DNA of 64,000 nt from Micropterix aruncella. Taxonomy: Eukaryota; Arthropoda; Insecta; Lepidoptera; Micropterigidae. The notes under the pieces were generated by a model. The model made no database searches. It was not told the DNA's origin and was given only the letters and a program-made list of their open reading frames with translations. The stretch lies in contig OX155963.1 of the NCBI GenBank assembly GCA_944548615.1, positions 18,245,454-18,309,453 of the forward strand, in the 5' to 3' direction. Numbering within the stretch: the stretch's first letter is position 1; each line of letters starts with the position of its first letter. Below, piece after piece: positions 22,148-33,255 of the stretch. The position numbers were made by a program, and so were the translations under genes.

Positions 22148-22805
22148 GGCCTCTCTTAATTTTTCGAATAATGATAAAATTAAAGTGAGACATTTGCGGC
22201 CCTGACCCTTTTAATGGGATACCTGCTTTTTTGTTTCCGGCGACCACCTGGGAAGTTTATCTTTTACTATTTTAAACAATCTACTGTAGGTTTTCTTCTG
22301 CTTATTTTTGACAGAATTTTAAAATGTTTAATTGCATTTAGTATTTGGGCGTGGTGTATCACATTTGAATCTTGAAGTCGCTCTAATATTGTTATCGAAA
22401 ACCATGGATCATTCTCATCGTGAATTTATCGAAAGTACCAGAGGGAAGCCACTTGCCTTGTATGAATACTACTTCTATAGGTTTTTTTCGGATAATTTTT
22501 CTTCCTGAAAAAAATACGCTAGAGTGCATTTAGCGTCATTCTACACGTTTTTCAAAAAATCTGAAAATTTCTTAGGTCCGTCTTCCAGGAAATTTTTCTT
22601 CCCGAAAAAAATAAACTTCGCCAAACGTAGCCAAACATGACGCTTGAGAGAACGTGATGTTACTTGCATGTTTTATTGCACGGACCGCGAGTCTTTGCTC
22701 GGACTTTCTTTTAGTTGGTATTAACAGATATCCCATTAATAGAGTCAGGGCCGCAAATGTCTTACTTTAATTTTATCATTATTCGAAAAATTAAGAGGTC
22801 CGCAA
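22148..22805. mobile_element. Foldback element with ~85-bp inverted arms
   Basis: The left arm (about 22148-22233) and right arm (about 22723-22805) are inverse complements. Both contain TTAATTTTTCGAATAATGAT, AGACATTTGCGGCCCTGA and TTAATGGGATA. The ~490-bp centre has no recognised coding content. Superfamily not identified. Confidence 0.65.
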
Positions 22806-23810
22806 ATGTATCTGGGTCGCAAATGTACGGAGCTGCAATTTTCCCGGATTCGAATCCACGGGCGCAGGTATATTCAAAGATCGTGAAACGGATAAAGTTT
22901 TAGGTTGAATCGCAAATGAATAAATGATCTACAACAAAAGCCTTTTTCTAATGACAATATTCCTCATCGTCATTGGGTAGGGCGGCGATTGCAAAGGCTA
23001 TTGAGCCAATTGCTATACATTTGTACTTATTCTCCTTTGAAACAATAGTATGGTTAATAGACCCAATCTGTGTTAGTACGAATTTAAATCGAAGATGGTT
23101 TAATATTATAATGTTGGCGTCACAATTTTAAACTCTAAACAGCGTTTTAATTTTTTAAATAGACCAAAATTATATTATATTTACAAATAAATCTACCTGA
23201 CATCTTGCTAGGTGGGTACCTACACTTACGTAATAATAATTAATGAATTACTTAATTATCCATAAGTTTATCTGTATCTGAAGGTACTTTTGCCAGTTTG
23301 TAATTTATTGTTGTTAATCCAAAGATGATTAAATAATTTGTATATTTGAGAATATGTTTTAATGAATTGTTTTCGTAGACAATACTCTTAAGATAAATAA
23401 ACGGTGTAGCACTGCTCATACAAAACTAATTTACTAGTATAAACTTAAAATAGAGATAGCATTGTATGCGTATTGTTTGCATAAGGAATGCATGTTTTAT
23501 AAGAGTACCTAAGAAAGAAAATAAGAAGGCATATTTTGTTTTTTATTCTAGTGATTCACCTAATAAAACACAAAGAAAAACACAAAAATATGTTGGATTA
23601 CAAAATGCCACTTTTGCATAGATTGAGAAATATTTAGAACAAAATTCAGAATTATTTGTAAATGGCAATCTGCAACAGTTAAATCGGACTTTGTTATCCA
23701 GGAAACTAGGTCGGAGGTTTCATCTTAAAGGGATTGCCAACAAAACTTTTAAAAACCAGACCCGCGCTAGCACCCTTTCAATCTGGCCAGGTGTTATTTT
23801 ATATAATAAA
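22806..23810. other. AT-rich DNA, no gene recognised
   Basis: No feature supported. Confidence 0.45.
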
Positions 23811-24279
23811 TCTATTTTTACACGACTGCCCAGGAAAGGAGTGTACATAACACTCCTTTCCAGTTCAGGATTCATATATGTATGCCTTCCGTTTCTTTAT
23901 TTCATCATAACTTCTAAACGCTTGAACCGATTTAGAAGTGTGTCATATTGTTAGAATCGTATTGTCCTCCCGACTTTAATAGGGTACGTGCTGCGACCCC
24001 TTGCTCTCATATAAGGAGAAAGCAGCGTCTTTAATACAAATCGCCGTCTGACGCGGTGCGTGTTGACATGTATCATTTGACAGTTTATTTTTTTTCGTTT
24101 TTCCTCTTCGTGGCCGTCAGAAATAGATCCGGTAGGCCTAGTAACGAAGAGAAATATTTGAAATATTAATTTAACAAAATAAATTATACAAAGTGTTTAA
24201 TTATTGCACTCCATAAAAAAATACCGGTTTTTAAAAAACCGTTTTCAGTTGTTTTGTTGGGCAGTTGTGTAAAAATAGA
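23811..24279 (+). mobile_element. Palindrome-ended repeat family G, copy 1
   Basis: The ends are inverted repeats: CTATTTTTACACGACTGCCC on the left and, read inward from the right, CTATTTTTACACAACTGCCC. The interior shares CCGTTTCTTTAT and ATAACTTCTAAACGCTTGAA plus CCGATTT with copies at 33.5, 47.7 and 59.7 kb. It also holds a variant centre (GCTCTCATATAAGGAGAAAG) shared with the 47.5-48.2 kb copy. Non-coding. Confidence 0.65.
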
Positions 24280-24850
24280 ATGTCTGGATGCGTTAGGTGC
24301 CCTAGTGGATATAGGTAACTAGCCATATTTAATAGGATATAACTCAGAAACGGCTCATATTCAGGTCAGTCGTTGTAGTAATAAATGTTCTAAATAAAAA
24401 GATTTTTCTATTGGTTTTTGATTTACAGCTATTGGAAAAGTAGGTCAAAATATCCATTTTCTTTTATCAATATATTTATGCTTCCTTTTAAATTTTCGTT
24501 GTTTTCTTATTGTGGAGGACTGATTGTCCCTAAAAGGCCCTAGTCGATTTATAGTCCCAGTTCGGCTCTGTGTATTTGTGATGCATTCGAGCCCCGAGGA
24601 TTTCAGCATAACGTAAAAGAGCATAAAGTAGATTTGCGTAACTTCTCGTAAACGAATTCACAAATCTTTCCGGAAATACAAATATCTTGCAAAATTGTCC
24701 TTCTGGCAACAAGAGCAACATAAAGAAACTTCATGCACTGCATTAGAGCATCTTGGGAAGTACTCGCTGTTACTGGAGCAAGCATTACAAACTAGACTTT
24801 GCATTTTCGAGTCGGGATTTAGGAATAAATAAATAAATCAAAATAGTTAA
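24280..24850. other. No gene recognised
   Basis: No feature supported. Confidence 0.4.
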
Positions 24851-25075
24851 CGTCCAAAACTACCTTTATTTATTTATTTTATTTATTTATATAAGAATTA
24901 ATTACTATAAAACATTGATTAGCTTACAAAAATAACAGGAACCGAATGGCAAAACTTTAACCTTTCGCTTATTTGTTTCTGTCACCCAACTGGGACTAGC
25001 CCTTGTCTAGGGTGGACAGGACTCTAATATTACAATCAAGTTTGCTTGATTGCTTGATTGCTTACAAATGTACAA
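24851..25075 (-). mobile_element. LINE 3'-UTR fragment (inverse)
   Basis: Read on the minus strand, this matches the 3' untranslated region of the LINE relic at 60650-62455: CTAGTCCCAGTTGGGTGACG-like, GGTTTTGCCATTCGGTT-like and ATAGTAATTAATTCTTA blocks, ending in the same AATAAATAAAATAAATAAA tail. Only the 3' end is present. Confidence 0.75.
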
Positions 25076-25157
25076 GTTTTAGTAAAACGCTAATAACACT
25101 AAATTGCCCTAAAATGTGGTCTCATCTTGATCTCATGGTTTGATTTCTATATTCTAA

Positions 25158-25190
25158 CTAGCGGACCCGACAAACGTTGTCCTGCCCTAA
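25158..25190 (-). mobile_element. 3' terminus of a Helitron-type element
   Basis: On the minus strand: GACAA-CGT-TTGTC hairpin, GGGTCCG, then CTAG at 25161-25158 followed by T. This matches the other four Helitron-type ends in the window. The 5' end, which should lie at a higher coordinate, was not found, so the element's length is unknown. Confidence 0.6.
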
Positions 25191-26145
25191 CGGTTTTTCG
25201 ATATTCGAATTTTGGATATACTACATAAGTGACATTTGAGACTGAGTTTTTTCGTTTCGTCTTTGTGCGATGAAGACTGTCTCGTTCCCAAGACTCTATG
25301 TTCACCCTACGCTTGAACTAACGATCAATATAATTATTCTTTCCTGGAATGACGAGTTCGCCCGTTGTGGGTGTCAACTCCGAAGTCGGCAAAGAGAGCA
25401 GAATCTTGTTTTATGTTTTTCAGTATAAAAAAAAACACGAATTAGTGAATAATATCACATTGATTTTAAAGCAACGATACAATTTAGTAGAGAACTCGCT
25501 TATACACAACATCAATCAATAATCAACTACAAAAATAAATTAAATTTGTCATGTGCACTAATTTGCAAATGAGTAGCATTTGTAGATCCGTTCACCGGTG
25601 GTGTGTGTTTGCTTTATTCACGAGCGCACAGCCGAAGTCAGACGTGTGCGCGGTGAGTGCTTTCCACCTGACGATAGTACATTGTCATTACCACAGCACA
25701 AGCTCGCCACACGTAGTACTCCTTGCCACAATTGCAGCTATTCCGATGTAAAAACATGTAAGTATGATGTTAACATTTCTGAAGTTTATTTTGCAAATAA
25801 TTATTATGCAAAATACAAAGAAAACAACAGCATCAATCTTCAATAATAATTACGAAGGCGTTCTCAAAATCTATTTTAAGTTCTGAAAATGTCTCTCAAC
25901 GACAGGGTCTAAAATATTTATAATTTACTTATTTGGAATAATACTCAATAAACAAACAATACTCTAACAAATACATTATTACTAATATTTTACATAGTTT
26001 CCTATTATAACATAATGTGTACTCCGCATGCTAAATTAATCATTTGCCTATATTCCGTTTAACTGACGATTCATAAAAAAGGTAACAATATAAAAACTAT
26101 TAATATTAAAATGATTGAGATCAATAATAATTAAAAAATGTGTTG
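25191..26145. other. No gene recognised; may belong to the Helitron ending at 25158
   Basis: No Rep or helicase motif was seen. The open frames at 25551-25846 are not recognised. Confidence 0.35.
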
Positions 26146-26250
26146 TGTCACCCCAAGATTTTCTTGGCAAGTAGCTAAGCACCCCGATCAACCCTCACTC
26201 CCTCCTCCCCCCACACCAACTCAAACTCCTCCCGCTTTCCGATTTGTAGG
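26146..26250 (+). repeat. Family B right-end fragment
   Basis: TGTGTCACCCCAAGATTTTC, then TTGGCAAGTAGCTAAGC, matches in inverse orientation the right end of family B, followed by a C-rich tract (CTCCCTCCTCCCCCCAC). Similar isolated end fragments are at 12194, 37097 and 56510. Confidence 0.55.
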
Positions 26251-26317
26251 ATATTCTTAGTGTTTTTAGTATATATCCGTGGTATTAAAATCGTCTTGGG
26301 TCATCTATCATTAAAGA

Positions 26318-26349
26318 TGTCATCTATCACCTGACGGTGATAGATGACA
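26318..26349. repeat. Perfect 14-bp-arm hairpin
   Basis: TGTCATCTATCACC and its inverse complement, separated by TGAC. Confidence 0.9.
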
Positions 26350-26479
26350 CCGCACGGACAGGAACCACACCACAATCCCCCCAAGTCGCGAATGTCGTTC
26401 ATGATCCGAAAACAACCGCTCCAAAGCAGTTAATCGTCGAACCACATCACTCAATGGTGGGCTTCACTTGGCGAGGAGG

Positions 26480-26804
26480 TAAAAGAAGAGATAGCACCAG
26501 GATCCTATCTCTCCTATACCACCTAGCGTAGTTTGAGGAGACTGAGGGTGGTGGTGACAAGATGCCGAGCCAATCTCGTTCGCTGGGGCTACACAGGGGA
26601 ATTTAATAGTCCACTGTGGAACGCTGCGAGATGAAGACCACCTCCGCTTCTGCCCACAACTGTCAAACGTTTTCACAAACCAGGACCTACGTACAAAGCG
26701 CAAACTGTAATATCCAGGCCGCATATTTCTGGAGAGACGTGTCCTAGCCTGGCCCGGAAACGTTAAGGCGACATGAGAGTTCAGAATAACTAAATAGTAA
26801 AAAC
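26480..26804 (+). pseudogene. Possible LINE ORF2 C-terminal relic
   Basis: With frame changes, the plus strand reads VHCGTLRDEDHLRFCPQLSN and ends RRVLAWPGNVKAT-stop. The spacing of C, E-D-H and C-P resembles the zinc-knuckle-like tail of non-LTR retrotransposon ORF2 proteins (CGxxxExxxHxxxxCP). No catalytic region is present. This is a weak call. Confidence 0.3.
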
Positions 26805-26844
26805 ACATTCTTAAAAACAAGATTTTATTAAAGTGCTCCGTCCC

Positions 26845-27405
26845 GAGCCAACCCTGGATGCAGCAGCCATATCATAGTGGAACTTAGAACAGGCTATCAT
26901 AATTGAATGCGTATACAAAATTTTGTGTCATTGCTATTGACCGTTGAGGAGTCTCCTCGTCGGGAGCAAATCCTGGGTGCAGTAGCTATGTCATGGTATT
27001 TTAGAACGAGCTATCATAACTGAATGCGTATACAAAATTTCGTGTCTGTGCTTTAACCGTTTAGGAGTCCCTCCGTCGGGATCCAACCCTGGGTGTAAAA
27101 TCAGGTCATGCTTACCATAAAAAATGCATTTTCATCGGAACTGAACCAACATGTAAATGTTCATCTTCATAAGTTAATATTTGAGGAGTTCCCTTAATTC
27201 CTCATGGATGCCATCATCAAAACAGGATATTGTATTTTATCATTGTTGATAAAATTGAATCAATCTGGAAGTAATATGCTTTCAAATAAAAAAAGAATTT
27301 TCCAAATCGGTTCCTAAATGACAATTGAAATATTGAACAAAAATTATTAAAAAAATACAACCGAATTGATAAGTTCCTTCTTTTTTTTGAAGTCGGTTAA
27401 AAATA
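26845..27405 (+). repeat. Interspersed repeat family E, copy 2
   Basis: Two tandem units of about 120 bp (marked by GGCTATCATAATTGAATGCG near 26892 and AGCTATCATAACTGAATGCG near 27010) are followed by the same unique tail as at 18.07 kb (AATCAGGTCATGCTTACCAT). It ends near TTTTTTGAAGTCGGTTAAAA at 27403. Confidence 0.7.
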
Positions 27406-28311
27406 CAATACTTAATTGCATTTATTTCCAAATTTATTTTGTTCAAGGAATGGTAGGATACAGTACTTTCGAAAGGCGTCGATATATTTCCATATAAACT
27501 ATTTATTTACCAGAGAATAGATATACTATGTGATAGCGAGGAGATCGCATCTATTGTTTAATCGTACACATATTATTGCAGACAGGCCAGTGAGGAGGGT
27601 TATAGCCCCCCCTTAATTCCATCCTCAATATATTAATTTGATATAAATAAATATATAAACTCAATTTGATTCCATTTCTTTTTCGGCATTGCAAAATGTA
27701 TCTCGCTAGAATGCCCCAAATATTCGCGAGTATGACTATTTAGAGAAGAATGTCGCTTACTTGTTTTTTCTTTAAGACAGTCGTATACGGGCAGTGAGGT
27801 AGCACATAGTTCGCCGTGTCCTAGCTATGGAAAAGTTTTTCTTGCAAACGAGATATTCCGCCAGCTGGGAACGAATTGTCAGCCATTTATGAGATGCAGT
27901 TGCACGATATTTTGCAGCTGGAGCAGACGAAGGGAAATATCTGTCGTGTTGCAACATGCATGAAGGGATTTATGTGTCTGTCTGTACGCAGAAGTAGCCA
28001 GAGTATAGAGAGAACAGGCAGAAACTTCTGCTTCGAAAGGACAATGGACGATTTTGTATCGTCACCCTCTCGCGAAGTTTGTTGTAACACTTTGCCACAC
28101 ATACCATACCCCTGGGGCCACACTAATGGGAAACGCCGTTAATTATCGCGATGATGGACTTATAACGTTGCTCTAGCGACGACTAATCGCGATAATTTTA
28201 CAACGGCATTAACATTGCCGTTTGACGTTAGGCGATAACTCGGGTGGCGGTACATGAAAGAGTTTAACGCGTTGAATCGGCCACACTACTATACGTTTTT
28301 CGTTTTGAACC
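27406..28311. other. No gene recognised
   Basis: Nothing coding was identified. Around 28135-28200 the motif ATTATCGCGAT and its complement ATCGCGATAAT face each other within AACGCCGTTAA.../...ACAACGGCATT blocks. This could be part of an inverted terminal repeat, but I did not find a partner. Confidence 0.35.
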
Positions 28312-28524
28312 GTGAGCGCAACGGCATTGCACGTATTTGAATTCAGTAATAAACAGTGGATGGGACGGGAGTGGACTAACGAGAAGGTCATTGTATTTCT
28401 GGAAATTCTGCAAACAGACCCATGTTTGTGGGATCCGAGACACAAAAGTTACATGAATTGTGCATCACAAAATAATGCATGGCGACGAATAATCGAATTA
28501 TTACCATTTAAAACAAAAATCTAA
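28312..28524 (+). CDS. MADF-domain-like fragment
   Basis: The frame contains EWTNEKVIVFLEILQTDPCL followed by WDPRHKSYMN and AWRRIIELL. The pattern (F/L-x-x-P-x-LWD-x-x-H-x-x-Y, then AWxxI) is that of the MADF (Myb/SANT-like) DNA-binding domain common in insects, both in transcription factors and in the accessory protein of Harbinger-type transposons. The frame ends after KTKI, about where the first half of such a domain would stop. No typical ATG start is obvious; M at the WMGREW block is possible. It is probably a single exon or a transposon-borne fragment. No downstream exon was identified. Confidence 0.45.
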   Translation: MSATALHVFEFSNKQWMGREWTNEKVIVFLEILQTDPCLWDPRHKSYMNCASQNNAWRRIIELLPFKTKI

Positions 28525-28650
28525 GAAATTAAAAAGAAAAAGGAATCCATATAAACAAATTGAGTTATTATAGAACCCATCTAAACAAATTTAAAAGTCT
28601 TTGAGTACAGTCTTTTTTTTCTCGTTCGGTAATGATAAAATATAATAAAA

Positions 28651-28917
28651 ATGTTCACTCATGAAATACAGTGTAGCAGCGTCAACGTCGGTCTCCTCAC
28701 CGGAAACACGACCCTTAGAGCACATCTATTCAACCTTGGCTTGACCGAGAGCAAGGACTGCCGAATATGTGGCGAAGAACCTGAAGAGAGCATACACAAC
28801 GTTGGTCACTGCCCAGGCCTCGCCACAAAAAGACACAGTTTACTACGACGCGCCTTTCTCAAACCCAGCGATCTGCATAGACTGGTAAGCAGTACCTGGC
28901 TACTAGCAGACCACTGA
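28651..28917 (+). pseudogene. LINE ORF2 C-terminal fragment with zinc knuckle
   Basis: The frame reads VNVGLLTGNTTLRAHLFNLG, then LTESKDCRICGEEPEESIHN, then VGHCPG. The LLTGHxxLRxHLxxLGL block followed by C-x2-C, H and C is the tail of ORF2 in several LINE clades, including some with RNase H domains. It lacks the polymerase region. The rest of the element was not found on either side. Confidence 0.6.
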
Positions 28918-29888
28918 CCCAACCACAAAGTGGGTAGTTACGAAAGATCTTATAGATCAAAGTCATACTTTCAAAAAGTTGTCACAAAAGTCTCATAAGC
29001 AAGGTCACACAGTTGACCTTGCGTTACAATAAGAGACACGAACGAAGCAGACACGAGATTTTATTAGACTTTTGAGACAACTTTTAAAACGCCAAAATAA
29101 AGGTGTATACGAGTTTCCAGCTTATTATCTTTTTCATTCCGAGGTGAAACCCCTAATATGACTGGACTAAAATAGGTAGTAGGTAATAACAGCCAATATT
29201 ATATTATATTAAAAATGTTGTTTCTCTCTCTCCCACGGAACCGCATACTTCAGGACTATACGACCAAGCTTTGGAAACCAAACTTTCACAAAGATATTCC
29301 CTAGTAGATATTGGGCAGTTTTATCTTGAATTTTTGATCTAACCTGGACCGAGTGAATAAAGAAACAGTTAAGAGTTTTGCAAATAATTAAAGACTATGA
29401 AGTCAATTCCGTCGCCGATAAGTCATGAGATATATTATTAGTGAATTTCTATCGTCTTTATTGTATGAATACATGCTCAGCATTCTAAGCTGTATCCTAA
29501 ACATACATCATATTTATTTGTGAATCAAATAGAGAACTATGATATTCGGTATGAGGTACAAGCACCTTCCAAGTGCGATTCCCCTGATTGTCTTCGTTAA
29601 CTTGTGTATTTGTCGTTTAAATGTTCAAATTAAGTTAAATTTCGAGTAGGAACTGTGACGCGTTGAGTGTTTGTAAGCCACGGTTGCGCTTAAAGTGAAT
29701 GAAGTTAGACACGGATCCCAGAAAGTTTGCGCTTGTTTCCATATATGCGGTTCAACAGTTTGCAAAAGCCAAATCTGTGCTTTGACGGTCGGCGCTAAAC
29801 TCGAGACGCTCCAGGGCGACGTACTGCGGCATTAGTGCACGGTGACGTCTTGGTTGCGACTTGAGGTCACTTCTATGATAAAACAGTA
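28918..29888. other. No gene recognised
   Basis: No supported feature in this stretch. Confidence 0.4.
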
Positions 29889-30025
29889 GCAAGTAAATAT
29901 ATTAAAAAGAAAAAAAAAACACGACTGCCGTTACAGAAAGTGAACCATTGTATTTATAATTATTTTTATTCCTGTTCATTTTATGAAATATTTGTGGTTT
30001 ATGTATTTATCCATATAGATAAGTA

Positions 30026-30280
30026 GGGTCACCGGGTAAACAGTGAGTCACTTTTTTTTAACAGCTCATATCTCAAAACCTATCAGTCAGATCGGCTTAA
30101 AATTTAGTTTGATGTATTTTATATTTTATCAGCTCTCGGAAAATTACTAAATCATTGACCCCCGATAATGTAGAGCAGAGGAAATAGGGTTTTTTTAAGA
30201 GAGCAGAAATGACCCACTGTGCACAATGAGTGGTGAACAATGGGTCACCCCCTGGTTAACAATGGGTCTAGGAGTTTTTA
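30026..30280 (+). repeat. Left subterminal motif cluster of the pogo element
   Basis: Beyond the terminal repeat, ACCCACTGT (near 30212), AATGGGTCACCCC (30238-30250) and AATGGGTC (30261-30268) repeat the core GGGTCA/ACCCAYTGT motif in both orientations. These are candidate transposase-binding sites; binding is inferred, not shown. Confidence 0.6.
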
Positions 30281-30443
30281 TACGTAAATAATTAAAGACA
30301 ATTTAATCTAGAAATTACATTTTTATTTTTTTTTAAAAACCACACGGACCTAAGAACTACGATTATCTTAAAACTTAAAACGAAAACCGAAACCGACAAT
30401 ACTAATAACTTTAAATGGAAATCAAGTTAGGTATGTCTTGAAT

Positions 30444-32702
30444 TTAACGGATATTTATACCACTCAGGTCAATGCCAAAAGTAAGATATGATTGCTGACG
30501 AACAGTACTACCATTTGACGCAGGAGTTGGTAATAAAAGCTTAATATTATCATCCTTGACATAAGCCAAGTCTGGAGTATTTGGCATGGAAAAACGTCCT
30601 TCCTTGTGTCTCAAATAACTCACATAGAGCTCGAATGTATGATTTCGTTCTTCTAGTATCTTAGCAACATAGTACAACAATTGTCTTTTGAGCGCAAATT
30701 CTACTAAAACATACTCTCCCTCTCTTGGCATTCTTGGCAACGGCTTCATCAGCGTCTCTTGCGTAATAATATTCTCTTTATCTTCATCACTGAACCAGCT
30801 CCCTTCATCTGGTGAGTCATCATCTAAGACAATTTCACAATCCTCTTCCGAGTCGCTTTGAAGAACTTTTCTAATAGCTTTCTTGACAGTGGGTTGCACA
30901 ACTTTCTTCCTTTTAATTGCCTTTTTATTATTTTCAATTTCGTTCTTTTCCGGTGTGTCAGTTGCAATAAGAGATTTGCCTAATCGCCTCGGCTTTCTTT
31001 TTTTGTTTCTTGCAGATGCCTTTAAAGGTTTTCGGAATTCATCTGGTGTAACTAGCCGGACAGATAAGGCAACTTTGGCATGTGATGACCTGGGAGAGGT
31101 TTCATCAGGGTCTTGTCTAGCCACTAATGGTAGTGGTGATGAAGATTGTGACTGAAGAGAATGGTTCTCTTGTGATCGTTGTCTTGGGATTGCATCAGCA
31201 GGGTGGATTATTGCTGCCAAACACATATGAGACAGGGAAGGTGGAGTTGTAGCACAAACTATTGAAGATAGCGTAACAGACACAGACGCATCACTTGTGA
31301 TTTGAACAGAAGATTCAACAATCGACTGTTCAATTGCGTCTATCACAGAGGGATTTGGAGTATCTTCAAAATCTGAAAGGAAAAAATACTGTTGGCATGT
31401 GGGTTCGACACCTTAAAATAACTAAAAAAAATATTTAAATAAGTGTTAGGTAGGCTGCATACCTGTTGGTTTCTCAGCAGCAGGCCTGTCAGTGACGCTG
31501 CTCGGCATGAAGTCTTCCTCCGAGAATATATCTCTGTCGAACGGGTATATTCCGGTTTTCCTGAATGACTGCTTTATGTTAAGTGGAGTCATACTCTTTT
31601 CAAAAGCTTGACCAACTAGTGTTCCAATATCGTAAATGGTCACTGGACATCCAGGATTTCGCATCATCCATGACTCCATCGCTGATGCATAGTAAGATTT
31701 AAACGGTCCATAGATGCCGACGTCTAACGGCTGAAGTTTCGCCGATGTGTGTGGGTGTAAAGTAAGCACAGTCACCCCTGACTCTTTAGCCAAATTAAGT
31801 GCTTCAATCGATAGATGTGATTCATGATTGTCCATGATGAGAACTGTTGGAGAATCTTTCGTAGATCCTGACCTCTGCACAAAATGCTGCATCACCTGTA
31901 CAAACGTTTCAGTATTCATCCACCCAGTAGGAGTGGCGAGGATAAGAGAACCAGGTGGTGTCCCAACTTTCATGCGAGGATTTATATTCTTGCGTGGGAA
32001 GACCAATACGGGTGGAAGGGGAACACCTCCTGCACTTATGATATTACACGTTGTGACAAGTGTACCTTTTTCACCGCTAGACACTTTGCATATATTCCTT
32101 TTTCCCTTCGGAGCTAAAACTCGTGGATTTTTCTGCACAGTACTTGTAGCAGTTTCATCTAAATTATAAATGCGCGTGCCATCTGCAAAGGCTGGACTGC
32201 GGCTAAGCACATTTTGAAGGTTGTCGAAAAATATTTTAACAGTTTCCCTATTGAACGCTGTTGCTCGCGCCAAGCTGCAGTTTTCAGGTTTACGTAATGA
32301 CATCTCAGGGAATCGCTCACGAAACCCTCGGAACCAATCTATGCCAGCCATTTTGTTCGCTTCCCAACTCTCAGGAACTGGTATATTGTTCATTTTTGCC
32401 ATATCATAAGCTATTTTGCGGCAATCTTTAGTGATAAGACCATAAAACATTAAGGCACACTTTTGGTAATAATCACGTAAGGCCTCCTCATGTTCAGCCT
32501 TAAATATTTTCCTGACGGAATAATTTGGCGTCAGGCGGTCAGGATTTTTTTTTCCATGATATCTTTGCAGAGTAGAAAAAGCAATGAAATGCTCTTTCGC
32601 TGCTTGCCTGATGCTTTTTCCGGCCTTTATAGCATCTAATGCCTTTTTCATTTGATCTTCCGTATGAATACCAATTTTTCTACTAGGTTTATTTCTGCCC
32701 AT
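30444..32702 (-). CDS. pogo/Tigger-like transposase, two exons
   Basis: Exon 1 runs from ATG at 32702 to 31463, and exon 2 from 31372 to the stop at 30444. The 90-bp intron (31462-31373) has GT at its start and a TTTCCTTTCAG acceptor. The splice joins PT to DFEDTPNPS in frame, giving 722 residues. Residues ~15-50 form a psq-type helix-turn-helix (IRQAAKEHFIAFSTLQRYHG), and ~70-140 a CENP-B-type DNA-binding segment (GIDWFRGFRERFPEMSLRKPE without its first G). The DDE_1 catalytic domain spans ~175-390 with D182 (YNLDE), D291 (IMDNHESH) and D327 (LQPLDVG), a D-D-D triad as in pogo. Residues ~414-630 are rich in S, K and acidic residues. The last ~90 form a compact unrecognised segment (REGEYVLVEFALKRQLLYYV). 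The protein would bind the element's ends and cut and paste it. No defect is visible. Confidence 0.88.
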
Positions 32703-32779
32703 TCTGTAAAAAAATCATTTTATTTTCATCAAAGATATACCTAGCTTTATAATAGGTAAATTGTTTCTATTTCCTGTAG

Positions 32780-33255
32780 GTATATTAGTTATGATTAAAA
32801 CATAGCAGAACCATGCGCATCGCCTCAACAACGAGTCCACAGTGAATCGCGATCCACTGAGTACACAGTGGATCAGACCCACCCTTGACCATAGACCTAT
32901 GTTAAATGCAAACAAGAACCAACCTGTTAAGAACAAAGCTAGTCAATCATCTATGTGATATATTACAGCGTACTAACAAGGTCACAGTATGGTAATACAA
33001 GTTTACCTATATCTATTATAAGTTAGGAATTATAAACAAAATATCAACTCACATTTCAAAATATTTTATGAGCGTCACGATAAAATCGGCCGTAGCACGT
33101 CGTCATCTGGGCGCAGCTGCGCGGGAACTGGCGGAGCAGGGATTGCTTATAGGGAGGCGTCTGTGAGCGGACAAGCGTCTGCGCTATCGTACTTATTTTC
33201 GTCAATATGTGCGTGACCCACTGTACCCAACTGACCCACCGTTTACCCGGTAACC
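32780..33255 (-). repeat. Right subterminal motif cluster and 5' untranslated region of the pogo element
   Basis: Motifs CCACAGTGAATC, ATCCACTGAG, CACAGTGGATCAGACCCACC (32862-32882 region) and TGACCCACTGTACCC (33222 region) repeat the end motif in both orientations before the terminal repeat. The transposase promoter should lie here, but I could not fix a TATA box. Confidence 0.5.

Larger units (their letters stand above)
30026..33255 (-). mobile_element. Apparently intact pogo/Tigger-like transposon
   Basis: The ends are inverted repeats: GGGTCACCGGGTAAAC at the left and GGTTACCGGGTAAAC read inward from the right, continuing AGTGAGTCA versus GGTGGGTCA. It is flanked by TA on both sides (30024-30025 and 33256-33257), the duplication expected of the Tc1/mariner/pogo superfamily. 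The 3230-bp element carries a two-exon transposase on the minus strand with no stop or frameshift. Further copies of the end motif (GACCCACTGT, CAATGGGTC) lie inside both ends. This is the youngest-looking DNA transposon in the window. Confidence 0.9.

Noticed and set aside
22006..22188. Open frames in the foldback element arms
   Set aside because: Short, overlapping an inverted repeat, and without any recognisable motif.
30883..31155. 90-codon plus-strand frame with a signal-peptide-like start
   Set aside because: It is antisense to exon 2 of the pogo transposase; the hydrophobic start is the complement of a Lys-rich stretch.
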